Assembly: GCA_024232965.1 (NCBI GenBank)
Contig: JACKQF010000002.1
Span: forward strand, 124,001-188,000
DNA length: 64,000 bases
Direction of reading: 5' to 3'
DNA from: Verrucomicrobiaceae bacterium
Lineage (GTDB): Bacteria > Verrucomicrobiota > Verrucomicrobiia > Verrucomicrobiales > Verrucomicrobiaceae
Below the pieces are notes generated by a model. It made no database searches. It saw only the letters and a list, made by a program, of their open reading frames with translations, and was not told the DNA's origin. Made by a program: the position numbers and the translations under genes. Each line of letters starts with the position of its first letter. Position 1 is the stretch's first letter. Shown piece after piece: positions 1 through 8,912 of the stretch.

Positions 1-225
1 ATGATCATGCTGACGAGCAGTCTCTTTGATGGCAATGCCCACGACTCCCGGCAACTCCCAGTCGTCCTCGCCGGAGGCGGCGGCGGCACCATCAAGGGCA
101 ATCGCCACCACGACTACAGTAAAGATCCGAACCGCAAGCTCTGCCGGCTTCACCTCGCGCTCATGGATCGTATGGGGCTCCAGACCCACCACTTTGGCGA
201 CGCAGAAAACACGCTTCCTCTTTAA
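1..225 (+). CDS. DUF1552 family protein, C-terminal fragment
   Basis: This is the 3' end of a gene that begins before the window. The 74 visible residues carry the typical DUF1552 ending: FDGNAHDSRQLPVVLAGG, then a Gly-rich turn, a HHDYS-like stretch, LALMDRMG and FGDAENTLPL. DUF1552 proteins are secreted proteins of unknown function, abundant in Planctomycetes and Verrucomicrobia and usually paired with cytochrome-bearing DUF1592-type partners, which would lie upstream and out of view. The TAA stop overlaps the stop codon of the convergent uvrA gene. The ATG codons at the window edge are internal, not starts. Confidence 0.8.
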   Translation: MIMLTSSLFDGNAHDSRQLPVVLAGGGGGTIKGNRHHDYSKDPNRKLCRLHLALMDRMGLQTHHFGDAENTLPL

Positions 226-3200
226 CCAAGAACCGCCTTGAGGAACGGCGCTGTGCGACTCGTCTTATGCGCTGCGACTTGGTCAGGCGTTCCGGCAACC
301 ACGACCTTACCACCATCGGCACCCGCCTCGGGTCCGATGTCAATGAGGTAGTCTGCCTCCGCAAACACATCTGGGTGATGCTCGATCACGACGACGGTGT
401 GACCTTCATCGACCAATCGATGTAGGATCTCGATGAGCCGCACCACGTCCGCCATGTGCAGTCCAATGGTCGGCTCCTCGATGAGGTAGAGGTTGCGCTT
501 AGCATTCTTCAATCCACGGATCCGCTCCGTCGCTGTTCGCCCTTGTCCGGTGCTAAGTTCCGTGACCAACTTCAAGCGTTGCGCCTCCCCCCCACTCAGC
601 GTTGGGCTTGCTTGACCGAGCTGCAAATAGCCCACGCCAGTATCCGCGAGCAATTGCAGAGGCCGCGCGATCCTTGGCATGCTGGAGAAAAACTCCGCCG
701 CCTCCGTGATGCTCAACTTCAGCACTTGGCCGATGTTCTTGCCATTGTATTCCACCTCTTGCGTCGCCGCATTGAAACGCATGCCGTTGCAGATCTCGCA
801 ATGTACGCGAGTCGTCGGCAGGAAGTTCATCTCCACCTTGATCTCGCCATTTCCAGAACAGGTATCGCACCGCCCACCTTCGGTGTTGAATGAAAACCGC
901 CCAGCCTCGTATCCACGAGTGCGCGCCATGGGAAGCTGCGCAAAGAGCTTCCGAATATCATCCATCACACCCACATACGTCGCAGGACAGGATCGGCTCG
1001 TCTTACCGATCGGACTCTGATCCACCTCGTAGGCCGCATTAAATAGATCCGCACCGACGATTCGTTTCCAAGGATCATTGGCGCTCGATTTTTTGCGCCC
1101 CTTGACCGGTTTCGCCAGAGCTTGTTTCACCGAAGGCAGCAGCACACTGTGCATGAAGGTGCTCTTTCCGCTGCCGCTAACGCCAGTGATCACCGTCAGA
1201 CATCCGACCGGAATCGTGACATCAATGTTCTTCAGATTGTTGGCCGTAGCTCCCTCAATCATCAGCCACCCGGACTTATCCGACTTCTTTGGCAAGGGGC
1301 GCCGCTGACCCTGCATTGGGTGCTTCATCGGGTGGCGCAGACCTTGACCCGTCACGCTCTTTTTATCCTTCAGAATATGCGCCAGCGAACCCTGGGAAAC
1401 GACCTCACCACCAAATCGCCCAGCCCCAGGGCCGAGATCGATGATCGTGTCCGCCCGCCGCATGGTGTCGTCATCATGCTCGACCACCAGCAACGAATTC
1501 CCCTTATCGCGCAACGCAACAAGGGTGTTCAAAAGTCGCTGGTTATCACGAGGATGTAGACCAATCGTCGGCTCATCAAGAACGTAAAGCACGCCCCTCA
1601 GATTCGACCCCAACTGGGCAGCCAATCGGATGCGCTGGGCCTCGCCACCGCTCAGAGTGTCTGCACTGCGATTCAGTTGCAGATAACCCAGCCCCACTTC
1701 CTGCATGAAGCGCAGGCGCTGCGTGATCTCCACCAAGATATCGCGAGCGATCTCCGCATCACGACCTTCAAAAGCAAACTTCCCGACCATGCCTGATGCA
1801 TCACCCGCCGCCAGCGCATTGATTTCTTGCAAGGTTCGCCCCTGCAAATGCACGGCACGGGCCACCTCGTTCAGACGCGATCCACTGCAACTCGTGCAGG
1901 GACGGCGCACATTGTCTTCGTCGTCCTCATCGTCATTGCGTCCAAGAGTCAACCGCCGCTCTTCTTCAAGTTCTGCCTCCAACTGAGAGATGTCATCGCG
2001 GCGGGGTTCCGCCCCGTTGGATCGCACCTCAAATCCAAATCCGCGACAATCCTTGCACCAGCCATGCGGGCTATTGAAGGAGAATAAGCGAGGATCCAAC
2101 TCCTCAAAAGACATCCCACAGGACGGGCAACTCATTTGCGTATTGAGGACGCGAATCGTTTGATCCGCCATCAGCACGCGCAAGGTCCCCTTCCCCAGCT
2201 TCAGTGCAGTTTCAGTCAGGGCGCGCAAGGTTTGCTCCTTGGTACCCTTTTCCACACGCGCCACCACCGCATCGATGGTGTGTTCCTTGAAACGCTCCAG
2301 CTTTTTGAAGTTCAAAGTATCACGGAACTGACCATCCACCCACAGGGTCTCAATGCCGTGCTTGCGAGCATGGTCCGCCACCTCAGTATGGAAGCCTTTT
2401 CGCGCCTTGATCAGCGGTGCCATCAAGTGAAACGATTGCTTCTTCGACCACTCCAGCATGCTTTGCACTACTGCATTGACGGTCTGCTTTTCGACCGCCA
2501 CAGAGCACTTCGGACAATGCTGGGTGCCCAGTTTTGCGAACAAGAGCCGCAAAAAGTGATACACCTCCGTAACAGTCGCCACGGTCGATTTTCCACCACC
2601 GCGAGAGATCCGCTGCTCAATGGCAACCGTTGGAGGCACGCCCGTGATGAGATCCACCTCGGGCTTCTCCATTTGCTCCACAAACGTCCGCGCATACACG
2701 CTCATGCTGTCGAGGAAACGGCGCTGCCCTTCTGCAAATACCAAGTCAAACGCCAGCGAACTCTTACCGGAGCCACTCAATCCCGTCACCACCACAAACT
2801 GATCCCGAGGAATTTCGAGGCTGATGTTTTTCAAGTTATGTTCACGTGCCCCGCGGATTGAGATCGAGTTCGCAGTCTTGATTGTCGTGTTACCCGTCGC
2901 AGTGGAGAGATAACGCATCGGTGCTTCCGCCACGGTGTCAGAGAACGCAGCCTTGAGATACTTCCCAGTCCATGATTCATCGCAAGCAGCCACCTGCTCC
3001 GGCGTGCCCGTGATGACAATTTCACCACCCGCAGCGCCAGCATCGGGGCCGAGATCGATCACCCAGTCCGCGCACTGAACGACCTCGATGTTGTGTTCGA
3101 TGACAATCAAACTATTCCCCTGATCCACCAATCGTTGCAGGAGCTTGATCAGCAGAGCGATGTCATCGAAGTGCAAACCCGTTGTCGGCTCATCAAGGAG

Positions 3201-5843
3201 CAAGACCGGCATCTTGTTCGTCGCTGCGCCGCCTGATGAATTCATCTCGATCAGGTGACCGACCAACTTTAAGCGTTGCGCTTCGCCACCCGAAAGGGTG
3301 TTCAGCGGTTGGCCGAGCTTGAGGTATCCGAGCCCTGCCTCCACCAAGACGGAAAGCTGATTGACGACTTGTTGGAAACGTTTTGCCTGAGTCTTCTCCG
3401 CCAATTCGATGCCTGAGCTACACCACTCCACAGCCTCCTCAATGGTCATGCTCAGCACGTCATGGATCGACTTCTCGTTCAGTAGGATCTTGAGAGCGTG
3501 CGGTTGGTAGCGCTTGCCTTCGCACTCCGGACAGCTCACGTAAAGATCGCTCAAGAACTGCATCTCGATCTTCTCAAAGCCATTGCCCAGGCAGCGCTCG
3601 CAGCGACCATTCCCTGAGTTGAATGAGAAGAATCCCGGCGTGATCCCCAGTGCGCGACCATCCTCCGTGTCTGCAAACAATGCGCGGATCGTCTCAAAGG
3701 CACCCACATAAACCGCAGGCGTCGAACGCGGTGTGCGCGCCAGAGGCGATTGATCCACCATTACCACACGGCTCACCGATTCGTGTCCAGAGATGCTCTT
3801 CACCCGCCCAGGTTCATCTTCGCAGATCTCCCCCTTCAATCGTTGCAGATTGCGATACAGGACCTCGTGAACCAGCGTGCTTTTGCCGGAGCCTGAAACA
3901 CCCGTGATGCAGCAAAACACGCCCAGAGGGATGTCCACGCTCAGCTTCTTCAGATTGTTCTGACGCGCATCTCGAATCGATAGCTTGCGCGCCTTTGCGA
4001 TGGATCGCCGCTTGGCAGGGATCGGCACACTCTTGCGACCTGTCAGATAGTCCGCCGTGAGTGATTCGCGATTCTTCAAGAGCCCAGGCAATTCACCTGA
4101 ATAGACCAAGGCACCGCCCTTGTCTCCACGGCCAGGACCAATCTCGATCACATGATCTGCCGCCCGCATCACCGCCTCTTCGTGCTCCACGACCAGCAAG
4201 GTATTGCCACGATCCCTCAGACCCTCCATCACGCCAATCAGCCGACCGATGTCACGCGGATGCAGACCAATGCTCGGCTCATCCAAAACGAAGAGTGTAT
4301 TCACCAGCGAAGCCCCGAGACAAGTTGTCAAGTTGACACGCTGAAGCTCACCGCCGGACAGCGTTCGCGTCTGCCGATCCAAATGAATGTAGCCCAACCC
4401 AGCCCGATCCAAGTAGGTCAACCGGGAGCAGATCTCCTCACGCAGCATCCGCGTTGCACTATCCGTCTCTGGAATCGGCCAACCCATCATCGTCGGCAAA
4501 AGATCACTGACCGGCAATAGCCATAGATCCGCGATCGTGTGACCACCCACACGGAAATTCAGCGCATCCTTCTTCAACCGACCGCCATCACAATCCGCAC
4601 AAGTCGTGTAGGCGCGAAAGCGCGACATGAAAATCCGGACATGCATCTTGTAAGTCCGCGCCTCCAGCCACTTGAAAAACCCCTTCACGCCATACCAGTC
4701 GCCATTGGACCAGGCCCGCTCTGGATCCGAATCCGCGCCGTCAAACAACCACTTCCGCTCCTCCGCCGTGTATTCGTCCAGCGGCTTATCGAGGCGCAGT
4801 TTGCGCTTCTTCGCTGCCCGCTCGAGGTCCGCTTGGCATTCGCTGTAACTGCTACCTTGGAAGGCTCGCACCAACCCCTCGCTGATGCTCAGGCTCTCGT
4901 CGGGCACGGCCTTGTGCAGGTCGATGCCGAGCGTGCGCCCAAAGCCCTTGCAGGTTGGGCATGCACCGATGGGATTGTTAAAACTGAACAAACCCGGCGT
5001 CGGTGCAGGCAGGGCGATGTCACAGTCCGCACATCTCCAATCGGTTGAAAAAGACAGACTTTCCCCACCCTCAAGCACCACGCTGATCTGCCCCTTGCCC
5101 AGGCGCAGCGAAGCCTCAATCGCCTCGCTAAGCCGCGAGGTCGAACCTTTGTCCAAGTTGATGCGATCCTGGACCACGAGCACCAGCGCAGGCAACTTAC
5201 GCCCCCGCATTGCCTCCGGCTCGTCTGTGCGAATCGTTTCCCCATACACCCAGATGCGCAGATAACCCTGCGCCTGCAAAAAGGCCATGAACTCTGTCGG
5301 ATCAGCGCCTTTGGGCACCGGCACATGAAACCCAATCAAGGCCTGCGCGCCCGCATGATTCGTCAGCAATGCGCGCTGGACGCTCTCCGCCGTTTCGGGT
5401 CGCACGGGCCGATGGCAACTCGGGCAGGCACCTTCCGCTAGGCGGGGGAAGAGCATTTTCAGGTAGTCATTGATCTCCGTGATCGTCCCCACCGTGGACC
5501 GGGTAGAGCGGATGTTGTTGACCTGCTCGATGGCAATCGCGGGAGGGATGCCATGGATGGCATCCACCTTTGGTTTGTCCATGCGCTCAAAGAACTGCCG
5601 CGTGTAGGGAGAGAAAGTCTCCACGTAGCGCCGCTGCCCTTCCGCATAGATTGTATCAAACGCCAAGGACGACTTGCCGCTGCCGCTGGGCCCCGTAACC
5701 ACACACAATTTGCCCAAAGGCAGATCCAGATCAAAGCCGCGCAGGTTGTTCTGTCGCGCTCCTCGGATCTGGATCACATCCGCCAGACGGGTGGACGAAG
5801 GTTTAGCAGCAGGCTTCTTCTTGGCAGCAGTTTTTTTCGGCAT
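222..5843 (-). CDS. uvrA: Tandem (double-length) excinuclease ABC subunit UvrA
   Basis: About 1873 residues, twice the usual UvrA length (about 940). It holds two complete UvrA units in a row, so four ATP-binding cassettes. Each half starts with an IRGAR-(Q/E)-(N/H)-NL strand and a Walker A (GPSGSGKSS in half one, GLSGSGKSS in half two), then a second cassette (GVSGSGKST in both), LSGGE(L/A)QR signatures and LDEP Walker B motifs. CxxC zinc-binding pairs appear in both halves (for example CPTCKGFG, CERCLGNG, CKDCRGFG, CDTCSGNG). UvrA recognises helix-distorting DNA damage and loads UvrB in nucleotide excision repair. I chose the ATG at 5843 (MPKKTAAKKK, a Lys/Ala-rich leader); a GTG 36 nt upstream is possible. 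Chlamydiae also have a double-length UvrA, so this is probably a PVC trait. No uvrB or uvrC lies nearby. Confidence 0.93.
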   Translation of the reverse strand: MPKKTAAKKKPAAKPSSTRLADVIQIRGARQNNLRGFDLDLPLGKLCVVTGPSGSGKSSLAFDTIYAEGQRRYVETFSPYTRQFFERMDKPKVDAIHGIPPAIAIEQVNNIRSTRSTVGTITEINDYLKMLFPRLAEGACPSCHRPVRPETAESVQRALLTNHAGAQALIGFHVPVPKGADPTEFMAFLQAQGYLRIWVYGETIRTDEPEAMRGRKLPALVLVVQDRINLDKGSTSRLSEAIEASLRLGKGQISVVLEGGESLSFSTDWRCADCDIALPAPTPGLFSFNNPIGACPTCKGFGRTLGIDLHKAVPDESLSISEGLVRAFQGSSYSECQADLERAAKKRKLRLDKPLDEYTAEERKWLFDGADSDPERAWSNGDWYGVKGFFKWLEARTYKMHVRIFMSRFRAYTTCADCDGGRLKKDALNFRVGGHTIADLWLLPVSDLLPTMMGWPIPETDSATRMLREEICSRLTYLDRAGLGYIHLDRQTRTLSGGELQRVNLTTCLGASLVNTLFVLDEPSIGLHPRDIGRLIGVMEGLRDRGNTLLVVEHEEAVMRAADHVIEIGPGRGDKGGALVYSGELPGLLKNRESLTADYLTGRKSVPIPAKRRSIAKARKLSIRDARQNNLKKLSVDIPLGVFCCITGVSGSGKSTLVHEVLYRNLQRLKGEICEDEPGRVKSISGHESVSRVVMVDQSPLARTPRSTPAVYVGAFETIRALFADTEDGRALGITPGFFSFNSGNGRCERCLGNGFEKIEMQFLSDLYVSCPECEGKRYQPHALKILLNEKSIHDVLSMTIEEAVEWCSSGIELAEKTQAKRFQQVVNQLSVLVEAGLGYLKLGQPLNTLSGGEAQRLKLVGHLIEMNSSGGAATNKMPVLLLDEPTTGLHFDDIALLIKLLQRLVDQGNSLIVIEHNIEVVQCADWVIDLGPDAGAAGGEIVITGTPEQVAACDESWTGKYLKAAFSDTVAEAPMRYLSTATGNTTIKTANSISIRGAREHNLKNISLEIPRDQFVVVTGLSGSGKSSLAFDLVFAEGQRRFLDSMSVYARTFVEQMEKPEVDLITGVPPTVAIEQRISRGGGKSTVATVTEVYHFLRLLFAKLGTQHCPKCSVAVEKQTVNAVVQSMLEWSKKQSFHLMAPLIKARKGFHTEVADHARKHGIETLWVDGQFRDTLNFKKLERFKEHTIDAVVARVEKGTKEQTLRALTETALKLGKGTLRVLMADQTIRVLNTQMSCPSCGMSFEELDPRLFSFNSPHGWCKDCRGFGFEVRSNGAEPRRDDISQLEAELEEERRLTLGRNDDEDDEDNVRRPCTSCSGSRLNEVARAVHLQGRTLQEINALAAGDASGMVGKFAFEGRDAEIARDILVEITQRLRFMQEVGLGYLQLNRSADTLSGGEAQRIRLAAQLGSNLRGVLYVLDEPTIGLHPRDNQRLLNTLVALRDKGNSLLVVEHDDDTMRRADTIIDLGPGAGRFGGEVVSQGSLAHILKDKKSVTGQGLRHPMKHPMQGQRRPLPKKSDKSGWLMIEGATANNLKNIDVTIPVGCLTVITGVSGSGKSTFMHSVLLPSVKQALAKPVKGRKKSSANDPWKRIVGADLFNAAYEVDQSPIGKTSRSCPATYVGVMDDIRKLFAQLPMARTRGYEAGRFSFNTEGGRCDTCSGNGEIKVEMNFLPTTRVHCEICNGMRFNAATQEVEYNGKNIGQVLKLSITEAAEFFSSMPRIARPLQLLADTGVGYLQLGQASPTLSGGEAQRLKLVTELSTGQGRTATERIRGLKNAKRNLYLIEEPTIGLHMADVVRLIEILHRLVDEGHTVVVIEHHPDVFAEADYLIDIGPEAGADGGKVVVAGTPDQVAAHKTSRTAPFLKAVLG

Positions 5844-5919
5844 TGGGACGGGAGGTGCACCTATGCCTACGCTCCCCACTGCCGCAATGACGAGAGTAGC
5901 TTTCTTGGACTGCCAAAAG

Positions 5920-7395
5920 CTACTTCAAGAACCGCTCACGCAGATGGCGGAGGTGCCACTTGGGATCGGTGGGGAAGCCGGTGGCATCGGTGATCAATTG
6001 CTGCGGCAGCAGCACCCCACCACGCTCATGGATGTGAGCACGGAGCCAGGTGAGCAGTGGTTCGTATTCCGCCTTGGCGATTCCATTGGCGATCTTCCGC
6101 TGCTTCTTAGCGGCAGCAAAGAGCTGCGCCGCATTTAAATTCCCCAGCGTGTATGTGGCGAAGTAGCCGAGGCCACCCATGGACCAATGAATGTCCTGGA
6201 GACAGCCTCGTGCATCGTCAGGCGGGGTGCGACCAAAGAGGGCGCGGAAAGAGTCATTCCAGGCGGCAGGGATGTCTTTCACCGCTAGCTCGCCGTTGAG
6301 CATGCGGCGCTCCAGTTCGAAGCGCAGAAGGATATGCAAATCGTAGGTGGCCTCATCCGCCTCCACGCGAATGAACGAGAACTCCGCGCAGTTCACGACG
6401 GACATGAAATCATCCAGCGACACTTTGCGAAGGTTTGGGAAAATCTCCGCAGCCCGCGGCAGCCACTTTTCCCAGAAGGGGCGCGAGCGTCCGACGTGAT
6501 TCTCCCAGAGACGAGACTGCGATTCGTGAATCCCCAGCGACACCGCCCGACCTGATGGCAAGCCGAAGTCTTCGTGCGGCAGACCTTGCTCATACAAGCC
6601 GTGACCCGTCTCGTGCAAGACGCCAAAGAGCGAGGAAAGAAAATCACGCTCGTCGTAGCGAGTCGTCAGGCGCACATCCCCTGGCCCCAACTCCGTGCAA
6701 AAGGGATGGGTGGTCGTATCAATGCGCCCAGCATCGAAGTCAAAGCCGATACTCCCTGCGATCTCGCGATTGAGCTGTTGCTGCTTTTCAATTGGATACT
6801 TGCCACGCAGCAGCGACTTTGGACAACCCACGCTGGCTTCGACCGCCGCCTTCGCAGTCTTGACGAGTTCCGGCTTCAGCCGGTCAAAGACCACAGCGAC
6901 CTCGCTCGTCTTGGCTCCACGCTCATAGTTTTCCAGCAACGCATCGTAGGGTTCCTCTTTCCAGCCCCAAAGATCCGCCTTCTTGCGGGCGATGGTCAGG
7001 AGCTTTTCCAGGTGGGGCGCAAAGGTCGCAAAGTCGGAATGCTTGCGGGCATCTGCCCAGGCAGCTTTTCCGCGAGAGGCTGCGATGCTTTCTTCGGCGA
7101 CAAGCTTGGACGGCAGGCAACTGGCGCGTTCATACTGGCGGCGCATCTCCCGCAGGTTTGCCGCGTCTTTCACGCCGCGCGGGCGCTCTTTTTCGGCGGC
7201 ATCGATGAGCTTCCCCGTGCGAGCCCCGGTCGCCATTTTATGGGCTTGCGTGCTCAGCCAGGACAGTTGCGATGCGCGGGTCTCGATGGCCTTGGACGGC
7301 ATGTAGGTTTCCTGGTCCCAACCGAGGGCGGATTCCATGGAGTTGAGTAGGGCGACTTCCTTTGCGGCGGCATACAGATCGGTCAAAGCGGACAT
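5920..7395 (-). CDS. M32 family metallocarboxypeptidase (Taq-type carboxypeptidase)
   Basis: About 491 residues, the normal size for M32 zinc carboxypeptidases, which remove C-terminal residues from peptides in the cytoplasm. The catalytic HExxH motif is present as HETGH in the context GVLHETGHGLYEQG. Downstream are the family signatures GIHESQSRLWENHVGRS and a Y-D-L-H-I-L-L-R-F-E-L-E helix. The start at 7395 (MSALTDLYAAAKEVA) matches the family N-terminus. The open frame runs further upstream, but that part is low-complexity and not family-like. It lies just downstream of uvrA's start on the same strand and is divergent from the Gfo/Idh gene. Confidence 0.92.
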   Translation of the reverse strand: MSALTDLYAAAKEVALLNSMESALGWDQETYMPSKAIETRASQLSWLSTQAHKMATGARTGKLIDAAEKERPRGVKDAANLREMRRQYERASCLPSKLVAEESIAASRGKAAWADARKHSDFATFAPHLEKLLTIARKKADLWGWKEEPYDALLENYERGAKTSEVAVVFDRLKPELVKTAKAAVEASVGCPKSLLRGKYPIEKQQQLNREIAGSIGFDFDAGRIDTTTHPFCTELGPGDVRLTTRYDERDFLSSLFGVLHETGHGLYEQGLPHEDFGLPSGRAVSLGIHESQSRLWENHVGRSRPFWEKWLPRAAEIFPNLRKVSLDDFMSVVNCAEFSFIRVEADEATYDLHILLRFELERRMLNGELAVKDIPAAWNDSFRALFGRTPPDDARGCLQDIHWSMGGLGYFATYTLGNLNAAQLFAAAKKQRKIANGIAKAEYEPLLTWLRAHIHERGGVLLPQQLITDATGFPTDPKWHLRHLRERFLK

Positions 7396-7501
7396 GGAGT
7401 AACGATCTTGGGTGGGACAGGCGGCGTTGCAAGGGATCGTTTGCGAGCGCCCCATCAAATCGAGGTGACAAGTCAGACAATATCGCGACGTTTTCCTTCC
7501 C

Positions 7502-8851
7502 ATGGCAAAATCCAATTCCAACCGTCGTCGTTTCCTCAAAACGGCTGCCGCCTCCGTAGCGGCGCCCTTTATCCTCCCCTCCCGCGTCTGGTCCGCTGAG
7601 ACCGCCCCGAACAGCCGCCTTAACTTGGGCTTTATCGGTGTCGGCAAAATGAACAGCGGGCACCTTGGCAACTTCCTCGGCCGGGACGAGGTCCAAGTCG
7701 TCGCCGTCTGTGATGTCGATACCAACCGCCGCGAGAACGCCAAAAAGCGTGTGGACGAAGCCTATGCCAAGAAAGCCGGCACCGAATACAAGGGCTGCGA
7801 AGCCTACAATGAGTTCGAAAAGCTGCTCGCCCGCCCAGACATCGACGCCGTGGTAATCGCGACGCCGGACCATTGGCACGCCGCCGTCGGCATCGCCGCC
7901 GTGAAGGCAGGAAAAGATGTCTATGGTGAGAAGCCGCTGACCCACAACATTCATGAAGCGCTCACGCTGATCGATGCCGTTCGCTCTAACAATCGCATCT
8001 TCCAGACCGGCTCGCAGCAGCGTTCGTCCAAGGAATTCCGCGTGGCCGCTGAATTGGTGCGCAATGGCATCATTGGCAAGATTGAGCGCGTTGAAACATC
8101 CTTTGGCGATCCTGCCCCGGTTTACAATTTGCCAGAAGAAGCCGCAGAACCTGGCTTGGACTGGGATCGCTGGTGTGGCCCAGGCCCTCTGAAGCCCTAC
8201 AACTCCATCCTCAGCCCTCGGGGCGTGCACAATCACTTCCCGGCTTGGCGCATGACGCGCGAGTTTGGTGGCGGCATGATCTGCGACTGGGGTGCCCACC
8301 ACATCGACATCGCGCAGTGGGGACTCGGCGAGGACGAAAACGGTCCCGTCGAAGTCATCGCGCCAGAGAATTGGGAGACTGCGAAGCGCGGCACCAAACT
8401 GGTGTACGCCTCCGGAGTGCCGCTCACTCACGTGGATGGCAAGGGCGTCTCCTTCTATGGCAGCGACGGTGAAGTGCACGTGAACCGCGGCAAATTTGAA
8501 CTCATCCTCAAGGGCAAGACCGTTCATAAGTTCTGGGACAAAGAGACCGACAAAGGCACCTCACTCGACCGCGAAGTCGTCCTGACCGAGCGCGAGTTCC
8601 TCGCTGACGCGAAGGTAAAGCTCTACAACTCCAAGAACCACCACGACGACTGGCTCAATGCCATCAAGACTCGCGAGAAGCCAATCGCAGACGTCGCCAT
8701 CGGCGCCAGCACAGTGATCTCCTGTCACCTCATGAACTTCGCTTACTATCACGGCCAGAACCTCGGCTGGGATCCCAAAGGCCACCAGTTCACCAAGGGT
8801 GGTGATGCCTCTTGGCTGACGCGGGAATACCGCGGCCAGTGGAAGGTTTAA
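7502..8851 (+). CDS. Tat-exported Gfo/Idh/MocA family oxidoreductase
   Basis: 449 residues. The N-terminus is a twin-arginine signal (NRRRFLKTAAASVAAPFILP) with a probable cleavage site after VWSA. A Rossmann fold follows (LGFIGVGKMNSGH), with an acidic strand end (VAVCDVD) and the family motif EKPLTHN that carries the catalytic-region Lys. Members are NAD(P)-dependent sugar or inositol dehydrogenases or related enzymes. Exported copies are very common in Verrucomicrobia and Planctomycetes, where the cofactor may be carried through Tat already bound. The substrate cannot be read from the sequence. The gene stands alone and is followed by a strong hairpin terminator. Confidence 0.92.
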   Translation: MAKSNSNRRRFLKTAAASVAAPFILPSRVWSAETAPNSRLNLGFIGVGKMNSGHLGNFLGRDEVQVVAVCDVDTNRRENAKKRVDEAYAKKAGTEYKGCEAYNEFEKLLARPDIDAVVIATPDHWHAAVGIAAVKAGKDVYGEKPLTHNIHEALTLIDAVRSNNRIFQTGSQQRSSKEFRVAAELVRNGIIGKIERVETSFGDPAPVYNLPEEAAEPGLDWDRWCGPGPLKPYNSILSPRGVHNHFPAWRMTREFGGGMICDWGAHHIDIAQWGLGEDENGPVEVIAPENWETAKRGTKLVYASGVPLTHVDGKGVSFYGSDGEVHVNRGKFELILKGKTVHKFWDKETDKGTSLDREVVLTEREFLADAKVKLYNSKNHHDDWLNAIKTREKPIADVAIGASTVISCHLMNFAYYHGQNLGWDPKGHQFTKGGDASWLTREYRGQWKV

Positions 8852-8866
8852 CGCTTCCAAGCGATC

Positions 8867-8909
8867 AGGTCGGCATTCGGTTCGAGGAACTGGATGCCGA
8901 CCTTTTTTG
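8867..8909 (+). terminator. Rho-independent terminator between convergent genes
   Basis: A perfect 10-bp stem, AGGTCGGCAT (8867-8876) pairing with ATGCCGACCT (8894-8903), encloses a 17-nt loop and is followed on the plus strand by a run of T. It sits 15 nt past the stop of the Gfo/Idh gene and 4 nt before the dxs stop codon on the other strand. The T tract favours plus-strand termination; A residues on the other side may let it also work for dxs. Confidence 0.85.
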
Positions 8910-8912
8910 TGC

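Noticed and set aside
7238..8527. 429-codon minus-strand frame across the Tat-exported oxidoreductase.
   Set aside because: Shadow of the Gfo/Idh gene caused by its codon bias; no ribosome binding site or domain, and it also covers the start of the M32 gene.
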